Positions 8,327-19,627 of a DNA stretch of 64,000 nt are shown here, piece after piece. The notes below the pieces were generated by a model. The model was not told where the DNA came from. It saw only the letters and a program-made list of their open reading frames with translations, and did not search any database. How positions within the stretch are numbered: position 1 is the stretch's first letter; each line of letters starts with the position of its first letter. A program made the translations under genes and the position numbers. Source of the stretch: Larix kaempferi. Taxonomy: Eukaryota > Streptophyta > Pinopsida > Pinales > Pinaceae. The stretch covers positions 32,420,001 through 32,484,000 of the forward strand of contig BSBM01000372.1 in NCBI GenBank assembly GCA_027924585.1, written 5' to 3'.

Positions 8327-11300
8327 CTAATCAACAGATAGGTGAGGGAATCGCTCCCTCACTTTCTCCTTCTCAATCCACTTGGCTTTGCTTGGATGAG
8401 TGCCTCTGATGCCCACTCGAGGATAATCAACATCACCTCTGCGAGAAGTCCTTGTCCTTCTGTCCAAGATGACATCTTCCTTTAGCTCATCCATGTACTC
8501 AGGAGCAAATTCATCAACTGATGGCAATGAGACATTCTCCCTTTCATCCATGATCATGGGAGGCTCATAGAGTTTCAAGTTCTCCACATTCACCACTGAG
8601 TAGATCTGCATGTATGGTGGTAGCTCTAAGCGAAAAGCATTCGTCCCAATCTTCTCCAAGATGGTGAAGGGACCATATCTAATAGGCTTGAGCTTCTTGC
8701 CTTCTCCTTTCATCCTCTCCTTGCTGATGTGAAGCCACACTTGATCTCCCACCTGAAATTGATGATCAACTCTATGCTTGTCATGGCGAGCCTTGTACTG
8801 GGCTTGACTCTTCTCCAACTGCTCTTGCACTGCTTGATGTACCTTTTGAACTCTCTGAATGAACCTGTGGGCTTTGTCTTCATCCTTGGAAGCGCTTGAA
8901 TCAACCTCTCTCCCATAAGTCAAGTCCAATGGAGTCTTTGGCAAGTACCCAAAGCATGTCTCAAATGGCGAGCTCTGAGTGGAAGAATGCATAGCCCTGT
9001 TGTAGGCATGCTGCACATACTGGATCTGTTCATCCCATAACTTAGGATGCTTGTTGCAATAGCCCCAAAGCAAATGGACAACTGTCCTGTTGACTACCTC
9101 TGTCTGTCCGTCAGTCTGTGGATGGAAAGCGGTGCTCCTCTTCAGCTTGGTGTCCATCATACACCATAACTTTGTCCAAAATTCTCCAAGGAATCGGGAG
9201 TCCCGATCCGAGATAATGGACGTAGGAAGTCCAAAGTGAACCCATACATGCTGAAAGAAAAGAGAAGCAGCCTGCTCTGCAGTGACCTGCTTTTTACATG
9301 GCATAAGAATACACATCTTGCTAAACCTATCCACGACCACATACAAGTAGTCATGACCCCTCCTAGACATAGGCAAACCCCCCACAAAATCCATGGAAAT
9401 GCTTTCCCAAGGATGGGAAGGAATAGGAAGTGGTGAGTACAGCCCCAATTTTCTATTAGTGGGCTTACAAGTAGAGCACATCACACACCCCTTTACATAT
9501 TTTGTTACAATGTCTTTCATGCGAGGCCAATACACAAGTCTTTGCAAATGAGCCAAAGTCTTACCTACCCCAAAATGCCCTGATACAAGAGAAGTATGAG
9601 CTTCTCGTATTACATGGACTCTTTCACTAATAGGAACACATAACTTGCCCAAATGATAGAGCAACTTTCCCTGCAAATAGTAGTCTTCCACCTGTGGGCC
9701 ATTGGTTAGCTTCTCATAAATCTCCTTGAAATCATCATCAGTAGCATACTGCTCAATATAACTTTCATGGGATAAAGAAGCATTTTTCAAGACAATAGAT
9801 GCAACAATAGAAGGTCTAGAAAGCATATCTGCCACTTTATTACTAGTACCCTTCTTGTACTTGATAACTGCAGACAACCTGTACATGCCCACATTAGGAA
9901 GAGGGGCATCCTGCTGGAGATGAATATCATGTTGAATCTCCCTTTTGGGAGGCAAACCTGTAGGTTCCTGAAATATTTCATCATAGTTAGCCACAATATC
10001 AATCATAGCCTTCTTATGAGAAGGATCACAACCTTTGAAAGCATCGGATGCTTCGGCATCTTTTGCTCTCACAACCATGAGCATGTATCTCTTATTAGTG
10101 TTGATGAGTCTCTTCATCTGTCCTGCACTAACAGGAGTGGTGTTATCCTTCATACTGTGAGCTCTCACAATGTACTCCACCCCATTTTTGGTGAGATGGT
10201 ACTTGTTCTCATGACGAAAGAATACTGCTTGTCGATCATACAAGTATGGGCTTCCCAATACGATACCGCAGATGTCAAGAGGAACAACATCTAAGTCCAC
10301 CTCATCGATCAACTTTGAAGCAATTGCAAACCTTAACCTGCATTGCTTAGTCACCTGTAGCTTAGCATTATCACATACCCATCCAAGAGGATAAGGCTTG
10401 GGGTGAGGTTTAGTCTGTATGCCCAACTTCTTAACAACTGATTCTGAGATCAAATTTACCTGAGAACCCGGATCAAATAATGTTTCAATCTTTGTATGCT
10501 TAGACACAACTCTGATGTGAAACAACTCACTTCTTCTTTTATCATTTTCTTTAGAAACATGAGTAGAACTTGAACCAGTATGAGGAGTTTTGTTACCTTG
10601 CATTCCCACGGCTGTAATCCTGGTTTCATCACCTGAGTCGGAACCCAAATCTTGTTGTGCTGTTGCAACGGTCTTTTTCTTCTTTTTGCCTCCAAAATGC
10701 TTTGGCCTCTGTTCAGGATGCAACTTCCAACAACTTTCTTCATCATGCCCATCAGTGTCACAATGGTTGCAATGGAGCTTTCCTCCTTCCTTCTTGGCAG
10801 TAGCTATCTTCTTGCTCTTGTCTTTTTCCTTGAACTTGTGGTTGTTGTTGTGCTTGAAAGGCTTCTTCTGATGGTCTTCTTGCAAATGATTCCCCCTGCT
10901 CTCAAGATGAGTAGCCTGAACACTTGCTTCATCCACACTAGTAGGATTCAACAACAGCAAAGTATGGCGTAGATAATGATGAAGAGCACCAATGTACTTC
11001 AAAAGAGTGTCAGGAGAATCTAAAGAAATATTCAACTCTAGAGCTTTCTTTCTAAATTCTTCAGTAAAGCTCTGAACACTCTGACCCTTGCCTTGTCTAA
11101 AACTTTGCCAATCCATCATAGCATTTTGAACATAACCCAACGGATAAAATTGCTTACGTAAAGCAGAAATAAAAGCAGACCACGATGAGAGAAGATTACC
11201 CATTTGTTTGCTACCTTGCTGAAGCTTGCTTTCCCACCATACAAGTGCGGTGCCTGTCAGCCGAAGTGAAGCCAACTGAATCTTCACATCTTCTTCTTTG

Positions 11301-11821
11301 ATCTGCTGGACTCGGCAATAGACCTCAATTTGCCTTATCCAATTGTTTAACTTCTCTGCATTCGCTTCCCCATTGAACATGGGCAAATCAAACTTCACAT
11401 CGAGCTTCAATAAGGGCTTCTTTTGAGGCTCTTTGTGAGGAACCTTGGAATGCTGAGAATGAGATGAGGAAGAAGCACTTAAACTTGTGCTTGAAGCTGA
11501 AGGTGAAGAGGGAGGCTCAGGAGGCTCTTCGCCACCTTCCCCTTGGTTAACTGAAGCGTTTCCTTCGTCCTTCACTTCTTTGTCTTCCTTCTTTACTTCA
11601 CTGCCTTTTCTTTCTTTTGCCATGCGTTCTTCATAGTCTGCAAACAACTTGTCTACCTTGTCGGCCATCATATAGAAGACCTTGTGAAAGTTTGCCTCCA
11701 TCTCGATGCGGGCATCATTAGCATCCATCTTCCTCCTTCGGTGTGCACGTCCGATCTCGGAATTGTAAGGCTCTAATGTACCCTCACCAGCTTGCAGTTT
11801 AGCCCTCGTGAGCATCCACAC
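8327..11821 (-). CDS. gag-pol: E2 Gag-Pro-Int polyprotein, RT deleted (unit 2)
   Basis: This 1,164-codon frame differs from unit 1 at about ten residues (233, 260, 339, 559, 563, 873, 907, 913, 985, 993). It has the same CCHC knuckle (351-364), the same DPG protease motif, the same RT/RNase H deletion junction at 650/651 (about 9871), the same HHCC and D811, D872, E908 integrase residues and the same chromodomain-like end. Here the regions after the second and before the third catalytic residue read SDRDSRF and GQTEVVNR, the usual Ty3 form, so this copy is closer to the family norm. With no RT it could act only in trans. It is preceded by PBS 11847-11858 and LTR3 and followed by the polypurine tract at 8286-8297. 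Confidence 0.93.
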   Translation of the reverse strand: MWMLTRAKLQAGEGTLEPYNSEIGRAHRRRKMDANDARIEMEANFHKVFYMMADKVDKLFADYEERMAKERKGSEVKKEDKEVKDEGNASVNQGEGGEEPPEPPSSPSASSTSLSASSSSHSQHSKVPHKEPQKKPLLKLDVKFDLPMFNGEANAEKLNNWIRQIEVYCRVQQIKEEDVKIQLASLRLTGTALVWWESKLQQGSKQMGNLLSSWSAFISALRKQFYPLGYVQNAMMDWQSFRQGKGQSVQSFTEEFRKKALELNISLDSPDTLLKYIGALHHYLRHTLLLLNPTSVDEASVQATHLESRGNHLQEDHQKKPFKHNNNHKFKEKDKSKKIATAKKEGGKLHCNHCDTDGHDEESCWKLHPEQRPKHFGGKKKKKTVATAQQDLGSDSGDETRITAVGMQGNKTPHTGSSSTHVSKENDKRRSELFHIRVVSKHTKIETLFDPGSQVNLISESVVKKLGIQTKPHPKPYPLGWVCDNAKLQVTKQCRLRFAIASKLIDEVDLDVVPLDICGIVLGSPYLYDRQAVFFRHENKYHLTKNGVEYIVRAHSMKDNTTPVSAGQMKRLINTNKRYMLMVVRAKDAEASDAFKGCDPSHKKAMIDIVANYDEIFQEPTGLPPKREIQHDIHLQQDAPLPNVGMYRLSAVIKYKKGTSNKVADMLSRPSIVASIVLKNASLSHESYIEQYATDDDFKEIYEKLTNGPQVEDYYLQGKLLYHLGKLCVPISERVHVIREAHTSLVSGHFGVGKTLAHLQRLVYWPRMKDIVTKYVKGCVMCSTCKPTNRKLGLYSPLPIPSHPWESISMDFVGGLPMSRRGHDYLYVVVDRFSKMCILMPCKKQVTAEQAASLFFQHVWVHFGLPTSIISDRDSRFLGEFWTKLWCMMDTKLKRSTAFHPQTDGQTEVVNRTVVHLLWGYCNKHPKLWDEQIQYVQHAYNRAMHSSTQSSPFETCFGYLPKTPLDLTYGREVDSSASKDEDKAHRFIQRVQKVHQAVQEQLEKSQAQYKARHDKHRVDHQFQVGDQVWLHISKERMKGEGKKLKPIRYGPFTILEKIGTNAFRLELPPYMQIYSVVNVENLKLYEPPMIMDERENVSLPSVDEFAPEYMDELKEDVILDRRTRTSRRGDVDYPRVGIRGTHPSKAKWIEKEKVRERFPHLSVD

Positions 11822-11860
11822 TCACAATCCAACGTCAAATAGACCTGCTCTGATACCACA

Positions 11861-13314
11861 TGATCCGAAAACAAGATATTTGCTACTCTATGACGTTAAC
11901 ATGAATTGCATAAAGAGCATGAATGAAGCTCACAAATCCATAAGAAGAGAACCAAACAGCATAGACAATACACACATAAAGACAACAAGTTGATAACGGA
12001 GTTCGTCCAGGATGGACTACGTCTCCGGGCCTGCTTCTCAATAGGAGGGCCGATCTATAATCTCAGCATAAAGGCAAAATACATGGCAATGATACAATGA
12101 TACCTTGGCGACAATGGCCAGGAAGAGAACCGCTGCCCAAAACACAACAAGACTGCTTCCAGCAACTCCGAATCCTGAAGACGGTGTAAAACGAGTATAA
12201 ACACTCGTACCTTCCTCCTGCAGAGCTACACAATCTCCCTTCTCTCCTTTAGCTACAAAGTCTCTACTCCAAAGCATGAGTGGGAAATGGCAAATGAATG
12301 GGTTTATATAGGTTGGCTTTCCCTTCTTCACATGACTCTCATGGATTCCTTTGGTTGCAACTAATTTTCCTATCTTGGCCTTGGTTACAACTTCCCTAAG
12401 TTGGTTTGCATGTGGTTGGGCTTTTAAGAACATAAACCAAAAATATGGTTCATGCCCACATGTCCATGGGTTTTCACATTTAGTTACTTCCCCATAATGA
12501 CATTTACAAAATCCAACAATAATCCATTACATACCAAAATCCTTCTTTTAAATAGCATGTTGGTTTTTTCAACCATAAACCAACTTGTTACAACTTCTTT
12601 ACAAATATGGCATGTTTGTTTTTGGTTACAACCATGCATTAACTTCATAACAACTCAAGGAATAAAATAAATGAGTAATATGTGAGTAATTTTTCCACTC
12701 ACTTCAAATATTAATCATTTTACAATTTCTCATGAGTAAATGCATGAATTTCCTAAAACTCATTTCAAGCACAAATGCATGCATGCTAGTCATCATGCCA
12801 CTTCATCATGCCATGTCACCATGCCACATCATCATGCCATGTCATCATGCCACATCAGCATGCCATGTCATCATGCCACATCATCATGCCATGTCAGAAT
12901 GCCACATCATCATGACACATTAGCATGCCATGTCATCATGCCACATCAGCATGCCATGTCATCATACCGCATCATCATGCCATTTAGCATGCCATGTCAT
13001 CATGCCACATGTCACCTTGTGATTGGTCTGTAGTGTATGGATGCCATGTGTCATCCTCTGAGTGGTGCCACATCATCATGTTTGTACAGTACGGATGCCA
13101 CGTGTCACCTTGTCAGTGGTGCCACGTGGCACCTCTTTTTGCCAAATTTGCCTGTTGACCTTATGGAACAGAACGAGATAACTTTCTCATACGGAGTCCG
13201 TTTGAGGTGAAACGAACGCCGTTGGAATCGTCTCGACGAGCCCTTCGATATAGTGCTAGTTTTGCTGAGATTGGAGGACTTCAAAATTTTTCCTTCTTAG
13301 ATCCTCCTGGATCA
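11861..13314 (-). repeat. E2 LTR3 (5' LTR of unit 2)
   Basis: TGATCC...GGATCA, 1,454 bp. It differs from both other LTRs at 12408, 12897, 12923, 13032, 13087 and 13176. TATA box at 12303-12310, 13-bp array at about 12793-13018. As the outermost upstream LTR it would drive both units. Confidence 0.95.
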
Positions 13315-13319
13315 CAAAG
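13315..13319. repeat. Right target-site duplication of E2 (CAAAG)
   Basis: Exact repeat of 1798-1802, directly after the terminal CA of LTR3. E1 sequence resumes at 13320. Confidence 0.93.
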
Positions 13320-13452
13320 TATGATTTTCTTCTTCAGAATCAATGTGTGTACTCTCTATCATGACAGACTTTAGAACTATTGCTGCATTCTTAAAACACC
13401 TTTCTCAGCTAAAATCATTTTAATGTATAAACTAAGGTTTTCAGGAACTTAC

Positions 13453-14151
13453 CTCTGAATCCTTCTAAAAAGTATGCTTCAGCTTGGTTGTAGGACTTCA
13501 GGGTATCTACAGCAAACTCGATCACAAATCCTTCTAGTATGCTATCAACCCAAAAGTCAACTGCTCATGACAGTGGGCTGTCGATTTCTTTGAGCTGTGC
13601 AATGAGCTCCTGACTCCACTCTGTATGTATTCCACCTTGGGAACAATTATTTCTCTCTACTAGGTGCGATATCCACTCATGTAGCTCGTTTGGAAACGAA
13701 GCCCAGAAAATTTCGTGGATGTCCCTCCACAAGTATCTGTTCAACCACTATAAGTCAGATAGACATGGATGTCTATTTTCTTTCTTTGCAAAGTCTCTTT
13801 CGATCTTATCGCACAAAGGCCAAATTTCTATCTGTTCTGGATTCCAACTGTCAGACATTACTTTTCTAAATACACTATCGCATCACTAGTCTTAGCACGG
13901 AAACTGAACCATTTGTTGGTCATAGCACTGTTCTAGATGTTTTCCAATGTAGACCTAGGTACTTCACAGTACAAGATACCAACAAAACCCCTGTTCATCG
14001 GCCCTTTCAGCAACAGACTGCAAGCACCCTGAGGTCTCACCTGAGGCAAAGTTGGAGGGGGTGGTTGCAGAAGCAGGTTTCCACAATCTTGTGATGCGAG
14101 TGTTTCAACTGACTCATGTACAACATGGTACGAATTGCGCGCTGTGGTCAA
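13453..14151 (-). pseudogene. E1 leader ORF (gag N-terminal-like), frameshifted, ends at a splice-donor consensus
   Basis: The minus strand encodes a conserved-looking stretch beginning ATG at 13858 (MSDSWNPEQIEIWPLCDKI), with one TAG and one TGA inside. It ends near 13453 with YNQAEAYFLEGFR followed by AGGTAAGT, a perfect plant 5' splice-site consensus. A frame upstream (14151 to about 13933, plus KWFSFRAKTSDAIVYLEK in a third segment) joins it only through frameshifts. I do not recognise the protein. It may be the amino-terminal part of E1 Gag, with the gag body at 1632 on the far side of an intron into which E2 later inserted. No convincing acceptor was found, so the intron is a suggestion. 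Confidence 0.4.
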
Positions 14152-14356
14152 TGACTGCGCGAAGTCTTCTACTTTGCGTTGATTATTTTCAGGAACAAGA
14201 TATTTGCACCCTCAGTGCGTCCCCAAGCCACACAATGGACTTATGAAATCTAATTACTTCTACTCAATCTTATTCAATAATCCTCAATCATTCAACTTTA
14301 CTTAGCTCGATAAACACCAAAACTTATGCAAATGAGTGTGATGCGCAGAGCTGAGT

Positions 14357-14368
14357 GCTTTGTTACCG
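14357..14368 (-). other. E1 primer-binding site, decayed
   Basis: Minus strand CGGTAACAAAGC matches TGGTATCAGAGC at 9 of 12 positions and abuts the inferred LTR end at 14369. Weak on its own; position supports it. Confidence 0.45.
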
Positions 14369-15855
14369 TGATCTGACCTTAACAATTAACTGTGTGGTTG
14401 TCTCATAGATCCATTCAATTGCAGACTTATAGGTGCTTAACTGTTAACATTCATCCATACATGAACTATGTAATGTACCCACCTGTGAACCCAATTCGTG
14501 AGGGGAACACGGTGCCAATCTCATGGGGCTTTCACATAATCTCAGCCCACTCATTAGATTCACAGCCATAAATTAAATGTGTGCAGATGCAAATCAGTTA
14601 AACATGCATAGTGGAATAAAACATATTCATCCACACACTCTTCATATGCATTCAACATATCAATAAAAGTCATTAATTTAAGCATTGCAGAAGTAGATAC
14701 ATGGACATAAAACACTTATCTTCGTTGTGCAATTGTCCCAAAACAACTAGCTATGTCGCTGCAACGTTCCACCCAACCGTAGGCTCTTCGACGGCATATA
14801 CTCAATCCATTCGAAGGCCACCCCCGAGATGGGCATGGTTGTTACAAGGAAAAGGGGACATTCAGCTCATACACAGCCAATTAAGCATTTCATTTTAGCC
14901 AAGCCAGTCCACAACTGGGTTTATCAGGCTACATTTGAACCCTGGAGGCTTACACTCAAGCTCAATCCAAATCAATGGATACCCATAACCCATACCCAAC
15001 ATAATATTCTCTCACACAACAAACACAAACATGGGGCATGGATACACATTTTAAACAACGGGATTTACAAATAATATGGCCATGGTTTTTTCCCCAAATC
15101 GTGGGCACCCCAAAAACGGATTGGGAGAAGGAAATTTGACCATAGGGAGGAAAACGATTTCTCCCACAAATATATCATCATTCAGTGGGCCAAACAGCAT
15201 CTATACACCCCAAATCGATTTCCTCTTTTTTCCCAACTGGTATATAACACAAAAACGCCCTTCTGTCAGCTGAGAAAGAAGGAAACACAGAAAAACCATG
15301 GAGGAAAACACCCAGGTGGCTCCAAACTCGTGAGGGAGGAAGACTAGTTGATGGATAATGGCTTGGGGAGAAATTCATGGCTCTTTTTTTTTTCCCAAGA
15401 AGCAAAACGCGATTTCCCATGCAGTGTGGATTGCCCATACCTGAATTTGGACAACCATACCTCTCATTCCCCAAGGCATTAACTACCTCAACCAACTCTT
15501 GGGAGAAATCAATGATTGGGTACAAAAGTCAACATGGGTAGTTGAGGGTTTGATGGGTTCTCTCATTGACACTTGGCTTGACTTGATTGGCTCCAAGGGC
15601 TTGAATATTTCCCTCCCAATTCCTTGTAAAATCATGCCCCCATCTCTTGTTGCATTACATAGCTAGCTGTGGGTATTTTATTAAAATGCATATTTACATG
15701 ATGTTCGAATTTCCAACGTGCCTGGCTCGCACATGAACCATACGCATCAATAAATCGATGGCGAGGAATTGGCCATGAGCTCCTCACCATGATTTTATAA
15801 CAATATTACATCATTTACATTTTTAATTCCATGGGGTCACACTGGGGACGTTACA
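14369..15855 (-). repeat. E1 5' LTR
   Basis: On the minus strand it begins TGTAACGTCCCC at 15855 and ends GGTCAGATCA at 14369, so it has TG...CA ends and is about 1,487 bp. A TATA-like GTTATATACC lies at about 15240-15249. No gene is seen in this stretch; short frames at 14701-15525 look incidental. The partner LTR is outside the window. Confidence 0.55.
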
Positions 15856-16899
15856 AACTATTATTCATCTTATTCCATCCCTTCCATGGTGAATACAGAT
15901 AAAAGTAAACACAAATCAGGTAACAGTAATTTTATGCATACACTATATGTAACTTAAGTAAAAATAATGGAAATCATACACATCAATCACATAACACAAT
16001 GGTTTAACATGGTTCACCCCCCCGGATGGGAAGCTATGTCCACAACTGTTGTTTTTTTTTATGTTAGGAAAGGGTACAATAGTTCTTCATCTGCGTACTC
16101 AGCTGCAAATGCTCTTCTTTCTCTCTCTCTAAATTAGGTCTCTGCGCACTCATCTATAGAGCCTTTACAATGCTTTAATCTAAAAGATCTCACAATATTC
16201 AATAATATCAACAAAATGAGAGTTAACCCTTTTCCTTTACAAAATTGCCTTATTTATAGATCAGGACCCATAGGTCATGTCTTTTACATTTTGAAGGAAG
16301 AACCCTTAGGTTTTACAAAATTGTCACGGTTTTCCCAAAACCAGACTACTGATATCTGGTAGCGGATCTTCTGTTATATGCGCACCAACATGTTTTTTCC
16401 ATCGATCTCTTCTTTCTCGTCTTTAGATGAATAGCTCCAGTAGTCGTAGTTTTCTTCCTGTTGTGACTAGTCACCTACCTCTGATCTACACCTACCCACT
16501 GCTTGGTAGTTATCAATGATCTTTGCCAAAAATAGGTCTTCTATGACCTAACCAAAATAACTACCTTCATCCGTCCATGCTCTACTTAGCTAGATCTTCG
16601 TTGATGTGGCACATCGTGACGCTGTACTCCTCGCAGCATCGACCTTGCAGCTCCTCCGATACTATGCTGCACGCAACTTCACAATATACCACAACTTATC
16701 CAAAATTGTTCGAACTTAACTGCACTTAGCTACGCAGTTCTTCAAAATTCTTCCTGTTCAAAAATACTATGCTGCGCGCAACTTCGCAATATACCACAAC
16801 TTATCCCAAAATTGTTCAAACTTAACTGCGCTTAGCTCCACAGTTCTTCAAAATTCTTCCTGTTAAAAAATGCCCCATCTGGGCCAGGCCCAACAACAC
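15856..16899 (-). repeat. E3: Copia-like LTR fragment
   Basis: The minus strand begins TGTTGTTGGGCCTGG at 16899, a typical LTR start, and has a TATA-like CTATAAATAAGG at about 16249-16260. The R/U5-like part (~16000-16060) resembles Copia LTRs. E1 begins directly at 15855, so this appears to be the DNA E1 inserted into. The far end is not seen and there is no coding region. Confidence 0.4.
16661..16870. repeat. 105-bp tandem duplication in E3
   Basis: Two diverged units begin ACTATGCTGC at 16661 and 16766. They share CAATATACCACAACTTATCC and CAGTTCTTCAAAATTCTTCC. Several differences are C/T or G/A. Confidence 0.8.
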
Positions 16900-19078
16900 C
16901 GAAGATCAAATTGCTAAGGTTGTGCCCACAGTGTATAAGAACACCTTTGGATGACATAGATAAGGAGTGGTGATGATCGATGGTGAAAGGATTTATTCGC
17001 AAAAAAAGGCCAAGGGTTGTTTGGGCATGGGAGGAGCACTAATCGACGGACGTGTTAAATTTTGATCAACGACGGATAGGGAAGATCGACAATACATATT
17101 TTTTTCGTGATACAACTTGCATGAAAAAGGTCATGATTCAAATTTGCGAAGTTTGGTTAAATCTACGCATCTTCTAACGGTTCAAATTTCGCGAGGTGAA
17201 GATCTACGGCTGAAGATGACTTCGAAGATATTACTTGTGCAACAAACCGGTAGGTTCCAAATCTGCGAAGTTGGTAGAGGCAGCATTGTTCGACAGTTCG
17301 GATGAAAGCATGGTCAAGATCTATGATCCTGGTACGATCACGAGTTTCGATAGATAAAAATAATCTCCTCTGCAAGCTAATGAGTGCCAAATGGACAAAG
17401 GCCACCTCAGTGCCGTCGTATGTTTGTCCACCCACCATGAAGGGCTGGATTGGCATGTTTTGACGCCAGTACCAATTTCAATCATCATACCCACTCATTC
17501 AGGGGTCCAGTTAGCAAATCATGGTGAAATGATTGCTCAGGACTTCCTTCATTGTCATGGTAGTTATAGGCATGGCTCCCATGGTGCATGGCTCATGTCC
17601 ATACCGGAAGGTGGCAAGCTCGTCCAATCGGGCATTTTTCAGTTGAGAGCAGGTTATGGAGAGTGGGCAGAGAGCCGAGGTGGTGGTCTTACCTGAGCAA
17701 ATATGGTCTGAGGTGGAGGAGGAGCATGTTCCCTCCTCTCTAATAATGTTCGACCACATGGAAGAGAGCTCGGCCAGTGAACCTAAGGAACACTCTGACC
17801 AACAGAGGTATAGGCAGTTTCGACGTCGGTTGAAGAAGAAAGGGACCGAAGAAGACAAGTGGGACATTCATCGGGACATGGAGATTATCAAAGACTACAG
17901 AATCCCCACATAAGTGATGACACCTCCTCTTGCAGCTGAAAGAACACCTGTGGACGACCCCCTGAAAGTAGAATATTTCTTCGATCCGCAGGGAAAAGTG
18001 AAGGCTCGAGAATGAGGTGGCAGTCTGCTCGCAACGTTCATGTTTTCCTTTCCCGGCAAGTCTATCTTTGGCTAAGTGTATGGGAATCTTTCCTTCCATT
18101 TTGAGGCAAATTTAGGTATGTCTGCTACCTGAAGCCAGGGCAGTCTGTACCCTGCAAAGGACACCTGTATAATCGGTCACGGCTTGTCTGATAGTCGTCG
18201 TTGTCATTTTTGTAATTTGTTGTCAAGGGCAGAAAACTGAATTGCGTAGGTGGCAGCATAGTCGCAGCATGTTTTGTAACTATTTTTGATGCTCGGTCCA
18301 TGGTCGAGAGCCTATAAATAGCTATGTATGAGGAGAAAAGCGAGGTTTGGAAATCATTTTTGGTTAAGACCCTAGGGGATTGAGCTCTGTTTTGAAGCAT
18401 AGTCTTGAATAGAATTGCAGTGCCTATGGCAGATATTTGGCAGAGATTCATGTGTTGCTTTACTTCTAGTCTGCTTTTTCTTTCTTCTTCATGTGATCAT
18501 ACTTCCTATTACAAACTTACATTATGTTTTCTCTTTCATATCTGAGATCAGTGTATAATAGCTTAGAATTCTTGGAAACAAGCTTTGGTTATTATCTCAG
18601 GTGTTCACTCAACATTGCCACTAAAGTTGATATTGAATTCATCTTTGCTGGGTGCTCGTATCAATGGTTTGTTCTTTCTTTCTTCTTTTATCACCCGAAA
18701 ATAGCATTAGGACGGCAAGAAGGTAGCTACCTTGCCTCTGTTTTGATATCCTATACTACAGCGCTGCTATTCGATTTATGTGTTGTGTCTTGACTCCATC
18801 GCCCATGTCTCTCTTATGATTATCCTACCAAACCTTAAATAATTTATCCCTTTACAGAAATCTGGCCTTATGAGCTTGTATTTTAATTGAATATCATTAG
18901 TATTTAAGGCTGGTGCATTTTCTCATTGCTGACAACTTTGATTATTTCCACTCTTTCATAGATTTAAGAGAGATCCCTCTCTGACTGTGCTAGGTCAATA
19001 GCATAAGTCTAAGGTGGTTTTGCTGTTACCCCAGCTTGCCCTCTCCCATAGCCTAGGGGGTCATTTTGGGTGCTAACA
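16900..19078 (+). repeat. E4 left LTR
   Basis: It starts abruptly at ACCGAAGATCAAATTG next to E3, not at a TG, so its beginning may have been removed. It ends TGCTAACA at 19078. TATA box CTATAAATAGC at 18312-18322. Open frames inside it (e.g. 17511-17867) are not conserved with the right LTR and look incidental. Confidence 0.72.
18312..18322 (+). promoter_or_regulatory. E4 LTR TATA box
   Basis: GAGCCTATAAATAGCTATG is conserved in both LTRs (second copy at about 23373-23391). Transcription would run rightward into gag. Confidence 0.65.
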
Positions 19079-19081
19079 AAT

Positions 19082-19099
19082 TGGCACAATTGCCGGGGA
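19082..19099 (+). other. E4 primer-binding site (tRNA-Asp-like)
   Basis: TGGCACAATTGCCGGGGA, three bases after the LTR end. It resembles the TGGCGCCGTTGCCGGGGA site used by several plant Ty3 lineages and attributed to tRNA-Asp; the changes are mainly C to T or G to A. Confidence 0.7.
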
Positions 19100-19627
19100 T
19101 CAAATGTTCTATCATCCATGGGAGAATGACAAAGTGCCATATCTGATTGTTGATGGTGAATGGCAGTCAGGCATAGAAAAAGATGTATATCTTTAACCTG
19201 GTGACTCCACTCATTGAGTTTTGATATAAAGGCAGTTCCACTGGGGAGAAATTGTAGACTCCACTGGAGAATGAGCTCAGCTGCTTTAGACATGGAAGAA
19301 TTAAGGTCCAGATATCAAAATGTCAATCTCTTCAAAGAGGTCTTGTTCTTTTGTATTGGTCTCATTTTACCATTATGTATATATATCAAAAAAATTCTAT
19401 CTCACCAAAGAGCTCTAGGTCATGAGAGAACCTCCTTTGTATATCCTTCACTAGATCTTGAAAACATACATCCTCCTTTCACCCTTAGAGCTGATCCCAC
19501 CCCTTCTTTTGAACCGTTTAAGATCCATGCCTAGCATTGAAAAACCCATGAGAGTGAAGCTGATAATGTTCTCCCTATACATACTCCTTCGCCTTCCAGA
19601 TCTCAGCTGAGATATAGCCCTTTAAAG

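Larger units (their letters stand above)
1803..13314 (-). mobile_element. E2: tandem RT-less chromovirus, LTR-INT-LTR-INT-LTR
   Basis: Three 1,454-bp LTRs (1803-3256, 6832-8285, 11861-13314) enclose two internal regions of 3,575 bp (3257-6831, 8286-11860). The repeat period is exactly 5,029 bp with no indels. The LTRs begin TGATCC (TGATCT in the first) and end GGATCA. PBS, polypurine tract, gag, protease and integrase all run on the minus strand. One CAAAG target duplication flanks the whole array, so this was one insertion later enlarged by recombination, not two insertions. By eye LTR1 and LTR3 differ at nine positions and the two internal regions at roughly seventeen, so the insertion is young. 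Reverse transcriptase is absent from both units, so movement would need enzyme from another element. Confidence 0.95.
13320..15855 (-). mobile_element. E1 resumed: leader ORF, decayed PBS and 5' LTR
   Basis: This is the upstream half of the element whose gag is at 1-1632. From right to left on the coding strand: LTR (15855 to 14369), a weak tRNA-Met-type PBS, a short coding-like leader, then the E2 insertion point. The base pairs 15856-15860 (AACTA) would be its right target duplication; the partner lies outside the window. Confidence 0.6.

Noticed and set aside
17511-17913. Possible host gene from overlapping open frames on both strands
   Set aside because: The region lies inside the E4 LTR, and its counterpart at 22577-22933 has different stops.
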